Assembly: GCA_026387335.1 (NCBI GenBank)
Contig: JAPLLX010000007.1
Span: 64,243 to 116,870 of the forward strand
Length of the DNA stretch: 52,628 nt
Reading direction: 5' to 3'
Source of the DNA: Candidatus Omnitrophota bacterium
GTDB taxonomy: Bacteria > Omnitrophota > Gorgyraeia > Gygaellales > Profunditerraquicolaceae
Numbering within the stretch: the first letter of the stretch is position 1; the number at the start of each line of letters is the position of its first letter. The notes beneath the pieces were generated by a model. It was given only the letters and a program-made list of their open reading frames with translations. It was not told the origin of the DNA and searched no databases. Position numbers and translations under genes: made by a program. Shown here piece after piece: positions 13,479-26,164 of this stretch.

Positions 13479-14570
13479 ATGAAAGCAATACTGGCGTTAG
13501 AAGACGGAAGGATTTTTCAGGGAAGCTCATTCGGCGCAAACGGCGAAAGAAGCGGCGAGGTGGTTTTTAATACCAGTATGACCGGTTATCAGGAGATCCT
13601 CACCGATCCTTCTTATAAAGGCCAAATTGTAGCTATGACTTATCCGCTTATCGGTAATTATGGCGTGAACGGAGAAGATATGGAGTCGCGTAAGCCATTC
13701 TTAGAAGGGTTCGTAGTCAAGGAGTGCAGCAAAATCGCCAGCAATTGGCGGAGTAAACAATCTCTAGACGATTATCTTAAAGAAAATAAAATTTTAGGGT
13801 TAGAAGGTATAGATACGCGCGCGCTTACCCTGCATATCAGGAAAGCAGGGGCAATGAAGGCTGTGCTCTCAACTATAGATTTAGATGAGAAGAGTTTAGT
13901 TAAAAAAGCCAAGAATTCTCCGGGATTAGTAGGTATCGATTTAGTGAAGAAGGTAAGCGTAGATAAAAAATATCTTTGGCCGGGCATTAGGCAGGGGGCA
14001 TATAAGGTGGTAGTGCTTGATTGCGGGTTAAAATATAACATCCTGCGGGAATTAGCTAAATATAAATGTCAGGTCATTGTTTTACCCGCGCAAGCTTCTG
14101 CCGAAGAGATTTTAAGCTTCAAGCCCGGTGGGCTGCTCTTACCGAATGGCCCGGGGGACCCGGCAGCAGTTAAATATGTTATTCAAACCACGCGTAAACT
14201 AATCGGAAAATTACCGATCTTCGGGATTTGTTTAGGGCACCAAATGCTCGGGCTGGCTTTAGGCGGTAAGACCTATAAACTGAAATTCGGCCATCACGGC
14301 GCGAATCATCCGGTAAAAGACTTAAAGAGCGGGAAGGTTGCCATCACGGCGCAGAATCACGGATTTTGCGTAGATATAGATTCGCTGAATCAAAAAGAAA
14401 TAGAGATTACCCATATAAATCTTAATGACCAGACCCTGGAAGGGATGCGGCATAAAAAATTACCGCTATTTTCTGTGCAGTTCCATCCTGAGGCTTCTGC
14501 CGGTCCGCATGACGCGGAATATTTGTTCGGGAATTTTATCGCTTTAATGAAGAAATATGCCAAAACGTAA
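13479..14570 (+). CDS. carA: Carbamoyl-phosphate synthase small subunit (CarA)
   Basis: A 363-residue glutaminase subunit that supplies ammonia to CarB for carbamoyl phosphate, the precursor of pyrimidines and arginine. The N-terminal small-subunit domain has [20 protein letters not shown]; the class I amidotransferase has [20 protein letters not shown] with the catalytic Cys, and [17 protein letters not shown] with His and Glu. The start follows the pyrG stop by 4 bases and lacks a clear Shine-Dalgarno, so coupling to pyrG is likely. It overlaps carB by 14 bases. Confidence 0.97.
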   Translation: MKAILALEDGRIFQGSSFGANGERSGEVVFNTSMTGYQEILTDPSYKGQIVAMTYPLIGNYGVNGEDMESRKPFLEGFVVKECSKIASNWRSKQSLDDYLKENKILGLEGIDTRALTLHIRKAGAMKAVLSTIDLDEKSLVKKAKNSPGLVGIDLVKKVSVDKKYLWPGIRQGAYKVVVLDCGLKYNILRELAKYKCQVIVLPAQASAEEILSFKPGGLLLPNGPGDPAAVKYVIQTTRKLIGKLPIFGICLGHQMLGLALGGKTYKLKFGHHGANHPVKDLKSGKVAITAQNHGFCVDIDSLNQKEIEITHINLNDQTLEGMRHKKLPLFSVQFHPEASAGPHDAEYLFGNFIALMKKYAKT

Positions 14571-17500
14571 AGACATCAAAAAAATACTTATCATTGGTTC
14601 CGGCCCGATCGTCATAGGCCAGGCCTGCGAATTTGATTATTCCGGAACCCAAGCCTGCAAGGTTTTAAGGCAGGAGGGGTATAAGGTGGTTTTAGTGAAT
14701 TCCAATCCCGCCACCATTATGACCGATCCTGAGATTGCCGATAAGACCTATATAGAGCCTTTAACTACCGAGGTGGTAGAGAAAATCATCGCTAAAGAAA
14801 GGCCCGATGCCCTGCTTCCTACATTAGGAGGACAAACCGCTTTAAATCTCACTGTAGACCTGGCAAAAAAAGGGATATTAAAAAAATATAAAGTCGAGAC
14901 TATCGGCGCAAATATTAAGGCGATTAAAAAAGGCGAAGATAGATCATTATTTAAAGAAGCAATGCAGAGGATCGGCCTGGATTTACCTAAAAGCGACAAG
15001 GCCTATAATTTAAAAGAGGCGGATAAGGTCGCTAAAAAAATAGGATTTCCTCTGATTATCCGGCCGAGTTTTAATTTAGGCGGAACAGGTGCCAGCACAG
15101 CTTATAGTATAAAGGAATTTAAAGAATTAGCCCGCCGCGGCCTTGAGTCAAGTATGATCAGCGAGATCTTAATCGAGGAGTCGGTAACCGGCTGGAAAGA
15201 GTTTGAATTAGAGGTAATGCGCGATTTAAAAGATAATGTAGTGATCATCTGTTCTATTGAAAATTTTGACCCGATGGGAATTCACACCGGGGATAGCATT
15301 ACCGTTGCGCCCATCCAAACTTTAACTGATAAAGAATACCAGAAGATGCGCGATGCGGCAATTGCCTGTATCAGGGAAATCGGTGTAGAGACCGGCGGTT
15401 CAAATATTCAATTTGCCGTTCATCCTAAGACCGGAAGGATGGTAGTAATCGAAATGAACCCCAGGGTCTCCCGGAGTTCGGCCTTAGCCTCTAAGGCGAC
15501 AGGCTTTCCAATCGCAAAAATTGCCGCTAAGCTGGCTGTGGGTTATACCTTGGATGAAATACCTAATGATATTACTCAAAAGACACCCGCTTGTTTTGAG
15601 CCGGCAATTGATTACTGCGTAGTAAAGATCCCCAGATTCACCTTTGAGAAATTCCCGGAAGCAAAAGATATCCTGGGCGTATCAATGAAATCAGTCGGTG
15701 AAACTATGGCCATCGGCCGCACCTTTAAAGAGGCCCTCCAAAAGGGTTTAAGAGGATTAGAGATTAGCCATTATGGGCTAGACAGCAAGCTAAAATACAA
15801 TGAGATTTCGGATAAAAAAATCAGGCAGAGATTAAAAGAACCTAATGCCTCACGGATCTTTTATATTAAATACGCTTTACAAAAAGGTTATAGCGCTAAA
15901 GAAATAATTTCCCTTACTAAAATCGACCCTTGGTTTATCGAAAATATCCGGGAAATAATCAATTTAGAGAATGATTTAAAAAGAGAATTTAATAGAAATA
16001 AAAAATTAAGCTTGGAATCGCTGCGTAAAGCCAAAGAATCCGGTTTTAGCGACCGGCAAATTGCCGAGATCACCCATAGTGATGAAATTTACATAAGGAA
16101 TTTGCGCAAAAAAAATAATATTACCGTTACTTTTAAATTAGTAGATACCTGTGCCGCGGAGTTTATTGCCTATACGCCGTATTATTATTCTACCTATGAG
16201 GAAGAAGATGAGGTAGAGGTTACTAAGAAGAAAAAAATTATGATTTTAGGCGGTGGCCCCAATAGAATCGGCCAAGGCATTGAATTTGATTATTGTTGTT
16301 GTCATGCCTCTTTTGCCCTGAAAGAGTTAGGCTATGAGACAATTATGGTGAATTCCAACCCGGAGACTGTTTCCACGGATTATGATACTTCAGACAGGCT
16401 TTATTTTGAGCCGCTCACCTTTGAAGATGTGATGAATATCATTGATAAAGAAAAACCGGATGGGGTGATCGTGCAATTGGGCGGGCAAACTCCCTTGAAT
16501 TTAGCCAGACAGTTAGAAAAAGCAGGCGCGCGCATTATCGGCACCAGCGTTAATTCCATTGACCGGGCAGAAGATAGGGATAGGTTTGCCAAGGTGTTGA
16601 AGAAATTAGGGATCAACCAGCCGGAAAATGGCTCAGCTATTTCAAAACAAGAAATAATAGAGGTTGCCAAACAAATCGGCTTTCCGGTATTAGTCAGGCC
16701 TTCTTATGTTTTAGGCGGCCGGGCAATGAAGATAGTCTATGATGAGGAAACTCTCGCCGGATTTATTCAAGAAGCCCAGGAGGCCTCGGCAGGTCATCCG
16801 GTATTAATAGATAAATTTTTAGAGGATGCGGTAGAGGTGGATGTAGATGCGATTTCTGATGGTAAGATTACCGTAATCGGCGGAATTATGGAGCATATTG
16901 AAGAGGCGGGGGTGCATTCAGGCGATTCAGCCTGCGTGATTCCCGCGCATACCTTAGGAGATGATATTATTGAGCTGATCAGAAAAGATACTTATGCCTT
17001 AGCCAGAGAATTGCGGGTCAAAGGTTTAATTAACATCCAATTTGCCATCAAAGGAGAGCAGGTGTATGTATTGGAGGTGAACCCCCGGGCTTCCAGGACT
17101 ATTCCTTTTGTCAGTAAAGCTATCGGTGTGCCTTTAGCTAAGTTAGCGGCCAAGGTAATGGCAGGTAAGACCCTTAAGGAATTGGGTTTTACCGCGGAGA
17201 AAAAAGTAAAACATACCTCAGTTAAGGAATCAGTTTTGCCGTTTTCCCGTTTCTCCGGGGTGGATATATTATTAGGGCCGGAGATGAAGTCAACCGGAGA
17301 AGTGATGGGAATAGATTCTTCTTTCGGAAGGGCTTTTTATAAATCTCAGCTTGCCGCAAACCAGGGGCTACCTTTAAAGGGAAAAATTTTCATCAGTGTT
17401 AAGAATAGCGATAAAAGAGATATCGTCTTTATCGCCAAGAAACTTGCGGATATGAATTTTAAGCTGATTGCTACCAAAGGCACATATAAAGCGCTAACCT

Positions 17501-17781
17501 CCAATAATATCAGAGTGCAACTTGTCGGTAAAATTAATGAAGGAGATACCCGCGTATTGGGGCTGATTAAAAAAAGGGAATTGAAATTAATCATTAATAC
17601 TCCTTCGGGCCCGCGCGGCCAATCCGATATGAAACCGATCAGGAGTTTAGCGGTTACCTATGGTGTACCTTGCATTACCACGATTCAAGGGGCGCAGGCA
17701 GCAGTAAATGGGATCGAGTCTATCGCCAAAGGCAACTTAAAAGTAAAGTCTATTCAAGAGTATCACCCAAAGAAAAGTTGA
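14557..17781 (+). CDS. carB: Carbamoyl-phosphate synthase large subunit (CarB)
   Basis: At 1074 residues this is a full-length CarB. It holds two homologous ATP-grasp halves: the N-half opens with [19 protein letters not shown] and the C-half with [20 protein letters not shown] at about residue 565. [14 protein letters not shown] and [14 protein letters not shown] are the nucleotide-binding loops of the two halves. A middle oligomerisation region and a C-terminal MGS-like allosteric domain ([12 protein letters not shown] onward) complete it. It overlaps carA by 14 bases. It is the last gene of the nitrogen/pyrimidine operon; the next gene is convergent, with only 3 bases between the stop codons and no clear terminator. 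Confidence 0.98.
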   Translation: MPKRKDIKKILIIGSGPIVIGQACEFDYSGTQACKVLRQEGYKVVLVNSNPATIMTDPEIADKTYIEPLTTEVVEKIIAKERPDALLPTLGGQTALNLTVDLAKKGILKKYKVETIGANIKAIKKGEDRSLFKEAMQRIGLDLPKSDKAYNLKEADKVAKKIGFPLIIRPSFNLGGTGASTAYSIKEFKELARRGLESSMISEILIEESVTGWKEFELEVMRDLKDNVVIICSIENFDPMGIHTGDSITVAPIQTLTDKEYQKMRDAAIACIREIGVETGGSNIQFAVHPKTGRMVVIEMNPRVSRSSALASKATGFPIAKIAAKLAVGYTLDEIPNDITQKTPACFEPAIDYCVVKIPRFTFEKFPEAKDILGVSMKSVGETMAIGRTFKEALQKGLRGLEISHYGLDSKLKYNEISDKKIRQRLKEPNASRIFYIKYALQKGYSAKEIISLTKIDPWFIENIREIINLENDLKREFNRNKKLSLESLRKAKESGFSDRQIAEITHSDEIYIRNLRKKNNITVTFKLVDTCAAEFIAYTPYYYSTYEEEDEVEVTKKKKIMILGGGPNRIGQGIEFDYCCCHASFALKELGYETIMVNSNPETVSTDYDTSDRLYFEPLTFEDVMNIIDKEKPDGVIVQLGGQTPLNLARQLEKAGARIIGTSVNSIDRAEDRDRFAKVLKKLGINQPENGSAISKQEIIEVAKQIGFPVLVRPSYVLGGRAMKIVYDEETLAGFIQEAQEASAGHPVLIDKFLEDAVEVDVDAISDGKITVIGGIMEHIEEAGVHSGDSACVIPAHTLGDDIIELIRKDTYALARELRVKGLINIQFAIKGEQVYVLEVNPRASRTIPFVSKAIGVPLAKLAAKVMAGKTLKELGFTAEKKVKHTSVKESVLPFSRFSGVDILLGPEMKSTGEVMGIDSSFGRAFYKSQLAANQGLPLKGKIFISVKNSDKRDIVFIAKKLADMNFKLIATKGTYKALTSNNIRVQLVGKINEGDTRVLGLIKKRELKLIINTPSGPRGQSDMKPIRSLAVTYGVPCITTIQGAQAAVNGIESIAKGNLKVKSIQEYHPKKS

Positions 17782-17784
17782 GGA

Positions 17785-19227
17785 TTAGGCGTTTTTAATA
17801 AAGGTGCGTTTCAGGGAATCTCCGAGGCGGCCGCGGCGTAATTCTCTGGCAATCACGCTTAAGAAAAGGCGGGGCGCTACGCATAAGAAGAAGAGTATTT
17901 CTTTAAAGGTAAAAAACTTGACTATAAAAACATTCTTCCAGAGTATTTTTACGTATCTGGAGGGGGTGTAGAAAGTAAATTTAATTCGCCGGCCGATTTT
18001 CTTTAAACTAGCATGGCTGTAGGTGTCGGAATAAAGTTCTCCTCTTTCGGTGACATGGTACCCGGGAGTTTTCTCGGCGAGTTCTCTTAGGGGAGAGAAC
18101 TTTTCAATCCTTAGCTTGTTGCAGGCGATGGAATCAACCCCGATCTCCTTGGCGAATTGCCCGATATAAAGCATTTCTTTTTCCGTCTCGCCGATATTTC
18201 CGTAGATAAAGTAACCGTTATAAAAAATAGGGTATTTTACCAGGACTTTAAAATATTTTCGTATGGCCTCCTGATTAAAACCTTTGTTCAGCTGTTTTAA
18301 TATCCAGTCATGAGGGGATTCAATCCCGATCAAGAGCGCCTTAAATCCGGCTTTAACCATTTTCTCGAGCAGTCTAGGGTATTTGGCGATATCCAGGCGC
18401 GCCTGAGCCATAAAACGTTTTTTGATCTTCCTTTCAATAATTAAATCACAAATTTTCTCCGCCCTCTCCGGGTCAGCAAAAAAATCATCATCACTAAGGA
18501 TTATCACTCCCGCTTTTAAACCCTGTATTTCATCGACTACGGAATTTACGCTGCGGACAGCATAATTCCTTTTTTGCCCGAGAGGATTTAAGCTGAAGGT
18601 GCAGAATTTACAGTTAAAAGGGCAGCCCCGCGCGCTTAACACAGAATCAAAACTTATATCTGCTATTTCTATGCCGTTTAAGGCAAAGGAATATTCGTTA
18701 CGCCGCAGGGAGCGGTCAGGCGCGCCTAAGGTATCGACATCGGGGAGGGGACGGTTAGGGTTATGCGCTATCTTGCCATTTTCACGGTAGGAAATGCCTA
18801 AAATATCTTTAAGCGGTTTGTCTTTTAATATCTCTTTAATTGTCTCTTCGCCCTCGCCTCTGACAATGATATCAATTGTGGGGCAGGTTTTAAAAAGTTC
18901 CTCTACCTTTTCGGTAGCCTTATATCCGCCTACGACTAGCGGTATGTTATCCGGCACGCGGTTAAGCATTTGGCAGATTTCGTCAAACTTGCTGTCCCAA
19001 CCGATACTGACGCAGAGAATGTCGATCTGGCCGGATATAAAGGCAATGAGTTTTTCCGTGTCAGATAAGTCTTGTTCATGCCTTAAATCCATAAGGGTGA
19101 TTTTGTTGACCAGCCCCTTGGCGCTCGTAGCCACATATTCAAGCCCCGTAGGAGGGAAGAGCATCATCGTGCTGTTGGCGTTACTTTCAATATAGGGATT
19201 CAGGAATAAGGCGTGCTTGTATTTAAT
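17785..19227 (-). CDS. B12-binding radical SAM protein, probable ATT start
   Basis: A radical SAM enzyme of about 480 residues with an N-terminal cobalamin-binding-like region and the cluster motif C-x3-C-x2-C (CPFNCKFC, residues 202-209 from the proposed start). The substrate is not evident; relatives act on lipids, hopanoids or cell-envelope compounds. The first ATG (19167) would remove a conserved stretch: the frame upstream encodes KHALFLNPYIE, the usual first strand of this family, and stays open to a stop about 36 bases before the proposed start. No ATG, GTG or TTG occurs there. An ATT at 19227 has AAGGA 7 bases upstream and gives MKYKHALFLNPY. An in-frame CTG further in is a weaker alternative. 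The gene is convergent with carB. Confidence 0.85.
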   Translation of the reverse strand: MKYKHALFLNPYIESNANSTMMLFPPTGLEYVATSAKGLVNKITLMDLRHEQDLSDTEKLIAFISGQIDILCVSIGWDSKFDEICQMLNRVPDNIPLVVGGYKATEKVEELFKTCPTIDIIVRGEGEETIKEILKDKPLKDILGISYRENGKIAHNPNRPLPDVDTLGAPDRSLRRNEYSFALNGIEIADISFDSVLSARGCPFNCKFCTFSLNPLGQKRNYAVRSVNSVVDEIQGLKAGVIILSDDDFFADPERAEKICDLIIERKIKKRFMAQARLDIAKYPRLLEKMVKAGFKALLIGIESPHDWILKQLNKGFNQEAIRKYFKVLVKYPIFYNGYFIYGNIGETEKEMLYIGQFAKEIGVDSIACNKLRIEKFSPLRELAEKTPGYHVTERGELYSDTYSHASLKKIGRRIKFTFYTPSRYVKILWKNVFIVKFFTFKEILFFLCVAPRLFLSVIARELRRGRLGDSLKRTFIKNA

Positions 19228-19330
19228 ATCAATTTCCTTTTTAATTGTTAAATTTAATTATATTACTTTAGCATTAAATAATAGTTTAGGCAATAGATTA
19301 GAAGAATAGAGTATTAAATCTAAAATGTCC

Positions 19331-19359
19331 TTGATATCTTAAGGTATCCAGCCTATAAT
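19331..19359 (+). promoter_or_regulatory. Sigma70-type promoter for the VC0807-like gene and rubrerythrin
   Basis: TTGATA (19331-19336), a 17-base spacer and TATAAT (19354-19359) lie 29 bases before the ATG at 19389. AAGGAGG follows at 19375-19381, so this transcript has a short ordinary leader. The same TTGATA-N17-TATAAT pattern recurs at 26622 and 31842. Confidence 0.8.
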
Positions 19360-19388
19360 TAATTTGTGCAAATCAAGGAGGTTTCTCT

Positions 19389-20027
19389 ATGACGGATAAA
19401 AAATCCCGATCCACCTGGAAGAGTTTGAAAGAAAATTTTCCCTGGAAAGATATGTTTTTAGGTTTTTTAATCCCGAAGGTATTTTTTCTTTATGGCGCGC
19501 ATCACGGTATGGCTTTTCTCTGGGGAGCTATAGCCGTAGCCTGGTGCGTCGGGGTATTTTATCTGCATCAGGTAAAAACGCACAAGGTGAATTTCTTCGC
19601 CGTCTTTGCCGTAATCATGATCATGGCCCGTATAATCGTGGTGGTCGCCGAAAAAAATCCCCGGATGTATTTATACGTGTTGGCGCTGGATAATTTTATT
19701 GTGGGAACTATTTTTATGGCCTCGCTTTTATTTAAGCGTTCACTGATGCAGTTGTTCGCTGAATCTGTCAGCGCGCAAATTCCGCAGGAGATCTTAGCTT
19801 CAGTATATTACGCAAAAGCCTGGAGGATAGTTACTTTCGTATGGGCGATAGTCTTTATACTCTTTGCGCTGGTTTTGGTGTTATTAAAAGCCTGTAATCT
19901 AAGAATTGTCGGCCTGATCGATATGTTCGCCAGTTGGCCGCTTATGATTATTCTATTTCTTTTTACCCTGAAATTCCCCGCTTGGTACTGGAAAAATAAT
20001 TACGCCAGGATAAAGGCAGGAGAATAA
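19389..20027 (+). CDS. VC0807-like polytopic membrane protein
   Basis: A 212-residue inner-membrane protein of unknown function with about six hydrophobic segments. The start of the hydrophobic part, LGFLIPKVFFLYGA, and the spacing of helices with a middle charged loop (HQVKTHKVN) recall the VC0807/DUF3159 family of predicted membrane proteins; that assignment is by pattern only. The N-terminus is basic and probably cytosolic. It has a good promoter and ribosome site and lies 16 bases before the rubrerythrin gene, so the two are probably co-transcribed. Confidence 0.7.
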   Translation: MTDKKSRSTWKSLKENFPWKDMFLGFLIPKVFFLYGAHHGMAFLWGAIAVAWCVGVFYLHQVKTHKVNFFAVFAVIMIMARIIVVVAEKNPRMYLYVLALDNFIVGTIFMASLLFKRSLMQLFAESVSAQIPQEILASVYYAKAWRIVTFVWAIVFILFALVLVLLKACNLRIVGLIDMFASWPLMIILFLFTLKFPAWYWKNNYARIKAGE

Positions 20028-20043
20028 AAGTTGGGAGGTAACA

Positions 20044-20622
20044 ATGGGTAAGTCCATCAAAGGTTCCCGGACCGAAAAAAATCTATTAGTATCTTTTGCC
20101 GGCGAATCTCAGGCCAGGAACAGGTATACCTATTTTGCCAGCGCGGCCAGAAAAGAGGGTTTCGAGCAGATAGCGAATATCTTTACCGAGACTGCGGAAA
20201 ACGAAAAAGAGCATGCCAAAGTTTTCTTTAAATACCTTGAGGGTTCAGATGTGGAAATCACCGCTACTTATCCTGCCGGAGCAATCCGGGATACCAAAAC
20301 TAATCTGGAGGCAGCGGCAGCGGGTGAGAATATGGAATGGACAACTCTTTATTCAGATTTTGCCAAAGTTGCCAAAGACGAGGGTTTCCTAGAGATAGCG
20401 GGCTCTTTTGAACAGATCTCCAAGGTGGAGAGGTTTCATGAGTCCAGATACAGGAAGCTGATTAATAATATCACCCATAGCGAAGTGTTTAAGAAGAAGA
20501 CAACGGTAAAATGGCACTGTATCAACTGCGGTTATGTTGTTGAGGGAGCCGAGGCGCCGACAGAATGCCCGGCGTGCAAACACCCGCGGGCATTTTATGA
20601 ACTTTTAGCCGAAAATTATTAG
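20044..20622 (+). CDS. rbr: Rubrerythrin
   Basis: A 192-residue rubrerythrin, a cytosolic peroxidase that protects anaerobes from hydrogen peroxide. The ferritin-like diiron domain has the helix motifs SFAGESQARNRYTYFA and ETAENEKEHAKVF, then DEGFLEIAGSFEQISKVERFHE. The C-terminal rubredoxin-like domain has the C-x2-C pairs CINCG and CPACKHPRAF. All ligand groups look intact. A GGGAGG site precedes the ATG. Its presence suggests anaerobic or microaerophilic life. The nfnAB-gdhA block downstream has its own promoter. Confidence 0.97.
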   Translation: MGKSIKGSRTEKNLLVSFAGESQARNRYTYFASAARKEGFEQIANIFTETAENEKEHAKVFFKYLEGSDVEITATYPAGAIRDTKTNLEAAAAGENMEWTTLYSDFAKVAKDEGFLEIAGSFEQISKVERFHESRYRKLINNITHSEVFKKKTTVKWHCINCGYVVEGAEAPTECPACKHPRAFYELLAENY

Positions 20623-20643
20623 AAATAGAAAATAAGGAACACC

Positions 20644-20685
20644 CAGGTAAAATAATTATTGACAGGCAGGTAAAATAGATATAAA
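20644..20685 (+). promoter_or_regulatory. nfn promoter with 11-bp direct repeats around the -35 box
   Basis: CAGGTAAAATA occurs at 20644-20654 and again at 20667-20677, a 23-base register close to two helical turns. The -35 box TTGACA (20659-20664) lies between the copies. The -10 is TATAAA (20680-20685, 15-base spacer) or a slightly shifted match. The repeats look like a regulator-binding site. Confidence 0.55.
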
Positions 20686-20733
20686 TTAAATCATTCAATT
20701 TTACAATGTAACAGGATTGGAGAGGTATGCGAC

Positions 20734-20770
20734 AAAGACGTCCATATAATATTTAGGGATGTCTTTTTTT
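20734..20770 (+). terminator. Terminator-like hairpin in the nfnA leader
   Basis: A 10-bp stem with one G-U pair (20734-20743 with 20757-20766) and a 13-base loop runs into a T-tract to 20770. It lies after the promoter at 20659 and about 45 bases before the nfnA start, so it can act as an attenuator. A second hairpin follows (20777-20784 with 20792-20799). What would relieve the terminator is not apparent. Confidence 0.6.
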
Positions 20771-20815
20771 GTTTTTGGGTGCCTAAAAAACAGGCACTCC
20801 GGGAGAAATGATTGC

Positions 20816-21654
20816 ATGAAGATATTAAATAAGGAAATCCTGGCCGATAGCCAGGGGGTGCGGATTGTAAAGCTTACCATCCATTTGCCGGATATCGCCG
20901 CGAAAGCCAAGGCAGGACAGTTTGTGGTCCTGATGGTAAAAGAAGAAGGAGAGAGGATCCCTTTGACTATCGTGAAGGCTGATGCGGGCCAAGGTTCTAT
21001 AGAAATCATTGCGCAAGAAGCCGGGCTTACCACAAAATTATTGGCTGAGCTTAAAGCAGGTGATTTTCTCTATTCCATTGTAGGCCCGTTGGGGCACCCT
21101 ACCGAGATTAAGAAATACGGAAAAGTCATTCTCGTTGGCGGAGGTGTGGGTATAGCTGAGATTTTGCCTGTAGCTAAAGCCTTGAAAGATGCCGGCAATC
21201 AGGTGACAGCCATTATCGGCTCGCGCAATAAAGAGCTTTTAATCCTTGAGCGCGATTTAAAAGAAGCTTCAGATGAATGCGTGGTTATGACTGACGATGG
21301 TTCCTATGGCCGCAAAGGATTTGTGACCGAAGCGCTTAAAGAACTTCTGGAAAAATCAAAATATGATTTGGTTTATGCCGTAGGCCCTATACCAATGATG
21401 AGAGCGGTTTGCGGGGTGACAAAACCTTTAGGAGTGCTTACCCTTGTTTCACTTAACGCTATCATGGTTGATGGTACGGGGATGTGCGGCTGCTGCAGGG
21501 TCAGGGTTGGCGGAAAAGTAAGATTTAGCTGTGTTGACGGCCCGGAGTTTGACGCAGCTCAAGTCGATTGGGATGAACTTTCCAAACGCAACAGTATTTA
21601 TGGTGAAAAAGAAAAACATATTTGCCGTCTGCATAATGAGCAAGTGAATAAATA

Positions 21655-21655
<1 letters not shown>
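20816..21655 (+). CDS. nfnA: NADH-dependent ferredoxin:NADP+ oxidoreductase, small subunit (NfnA)
   Basis: A 279-residue protein of the ferredoxin-NADP reductase fold with a C-terminal [2Fe-2S] cysteine cluster, GTGMCGCCRVRVGG then FSCVDGPEFD, diagnostic of NfnA/SudB. The FAD part (AGQFVVLMVKEEGERIPLTI) and the NAD part (KVILVGGGVGIAEILPVAKA) are in order. With NfnB it forms a cytosolic electron-bifurcating or transhydrogenase complex linking NADH, ferredoxin and NADPH. ATG 20816 with GGAG 10 bases upstream gives MKILNKEIL, the normal N-terminus; an in-frame TTG further upstream would start inside the leader hairpin. The stop overlaps the nfnB ATG by one base. Confidence 0.9.
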
Positions 21656-24434
<2,779 letters not shown>

Positions 24435-24442
24435 TTATGTCC

Positions 24443-26164
24443 CTATTTTACAAATTGGCTAAGTAGCTGCTTTGCTTCAGTATTATTGGGCTCTATCTCT
24501 AATACTTTCTGCCACTCAGAGATGGCTTTAGCTGTATCGCCCTTATCTATATAAAGGATCCCAAGGTTGATATGGCATTTGAGAAACTCCGGCCAGATAT
24601 TCAAGGCGGCTAAATAATATTTTTCAGCTTCTGCAAGATTACCCTGCCGATGTTCTATTATACCCAGTATCTCTAAGGCGTTAGGGAAATTAGGTTTTAG
24701 CGATAATGTTTTCTCAAGATATTTTTTTGCTTCAACGTAATTATCCTCACCTAAATAGGCCTGCGCAAGATCAAAATATGCTTCCGGGAAATCCGGCTTT
24801 AGCTCGATCGCCTTCCTGTATTCCGCGATAGATTCTTCTTTTCTTCCAAGATTAGCGTAGGTGTTGCCGAAATTTAAATGCAAGCGCGCGTTATCCGGAG
24901 TATACTTAAGGGTATTCTTAAAAAAAGTCACACTATCTTTCCAATCTTTATTCCTCTGAAATGTCAGGACGCTCAAAGACGCCAGTAGCGCTATTAAAAC
25001 AAAGATTACTATAGTTTTAACGAGTCCGGATACGGGTTTGGCAAAATTCCCGTAAAAGATACCCGCAATAGCCGTTCCCGCGATCATATATATGCCTATG
25101 GAAGGTAAATACATCCAGTGTTCGGCGATAAAGCTATTGATGGGGATAAGGTTAGAGACCGGGAAAAATCCGATAAAGAACCAGATGCTGGCAAAAAAAA
25201 GTTTGCGGGAATGTTTATAAAAGAGCCAGGCCGCTATCGCCATAAGCATAATAACGAATATGGCTCTCAGTGTCTCGGGCTGGGTCAGGGAACGGGCGAT
25301 TAATATGGTGCGTTCCATATGCAGGTCAAAAGGCGCAATGAATAAATGTAAATAAACGCAGATGGCCTTAAGCGCCGTCAGGAACCTGTTATAAAGTCCG
25401 ATATCGGCTGTTGCAAAAGGAGAAACAAGATGCGTAAAATTAAGGATTGTCTTTCTGGCTAGCGCATACACCAGAAAAATTACGCCGAAGGGTAGAGAGA
25501 GCGCGTATAGCCTGTATTTAATCGCGGAGTTTGCGTAAAAAGAAAATATATATAAAAGTAATAATAGCGGCAGGATCAACCCTATTTCTTTAGAGAGCAT
25601 AGACAGAATATAGAAAAATAGCGAAAATATATAAAATCCGGCGGGTAATCTATTTTGCGCTTTTATGATTTCAATTGATTTTATAAACAGGATAAAGGAG
25701 GTTAAAAGAAAGAGCAGGTAAAGGGAGTCTGCCCTGCCGGCCACATAAGTGACTGCCTCCGTATTTATCGGGTGCACGCCAAAGAGCGCAGCCGTAATAA
25801 AAGCAGCCAGGCTATTCTTTAAGATCATCGAAGCGAGGAGGTATACCGCTATAGCGCAGAGTCCATGCAGGATAAGATTAGTCAGATGAAAACCGAAGGG
25901 CTTATATCCCCACAAAGAATGATCTATCGTGTAAGAGAGTTCCTGCAGGGGCCGGTAAAAAGTATTAACGGTTCCGCTGGACGCGGCTAAATAGGATTTA
26001 AAGATATCCGGTATATGGGTAAAGCTCTTTATATAGTTATTGTCTCGGACCAGGAACTCGTCATCCCAGATAAAATCATTATGCAGGCTGTTAAAATAAG
26101 CCGCAAAGACAAGCATAAAGATAAGGATAATAAAACAGGCATTGACTGGTTTCATCGCGCGCAA
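24443..26164 (-). CDS. TMTC-like membrane protein with C-terminal TPRs
   Basis: A 573-residue integral membrane protein. About ten hydrophobic segments fill residues 1-400, with an early acidic pair in DFIWDDEFLV as in GT-C glycosyltransferases and TMTC-type O-mannosyltransferases. Four tetratricopeptide repeats follow, each ending in a motif like KAIELKP, LSLKP, LNIWP, LEIEP. Glycosyl transfer from a lipid-linked sugar to exported protein is plausible from the architecture but not proved. It overlaps the upstream small membrane gene by 13 bases. A second gene of the same architecture lies at 44408. It is convergent with gdhA. Confidence 0.8.
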   Translation of the reverse strand: MRAMKPVNACFIILIFMLVFAAYFNSLHNDFIWDDEFLVRDNNYIKSFTHIPDIFKSYLAASSGTVNTFYRPLQELSYTIDHSLWGYKPFGFHLTNLILHGLCAIAVYLLASMILKNSLAAFITAALFGVHPINTEAVTYVAGRADSLYLLFLLTSFILFIKSIEIIKAQNRLPAGFYIFSLFFYILSMLSKEIGLILPLLLLLYIFSFYANSAIKYRLYALSLPFGVIFLVYALARKTILNFTHLVSPFATADIGLYNRFLTALKAICVYLHLFIAPFDLHMERTILIARSLTQPETLRAIFVIMLMAIAAWLFYKHSRKLFFASIWFFIGFFPVSNLIPINSFIAEHWMYLPSIGIYMIAGTAIAGIFYGNFAKPVSGLVKTIVIFVLIALLASLSVLTFQRNKDWKDSVTFFKNTLKYTPDNARLHLNFGNTYANLGRKEESIAEYRKAIELKPDFPEAYFDLAQAYLGEDNYVEAKKYLEKTLSLKPNFPNALEILGIIEHRQGNLAEAEKYYLAALNIWPEFLKCHINLGILYIDKGDTAKAISEWQKVLEIEPNNTEAKQLLSQFVK

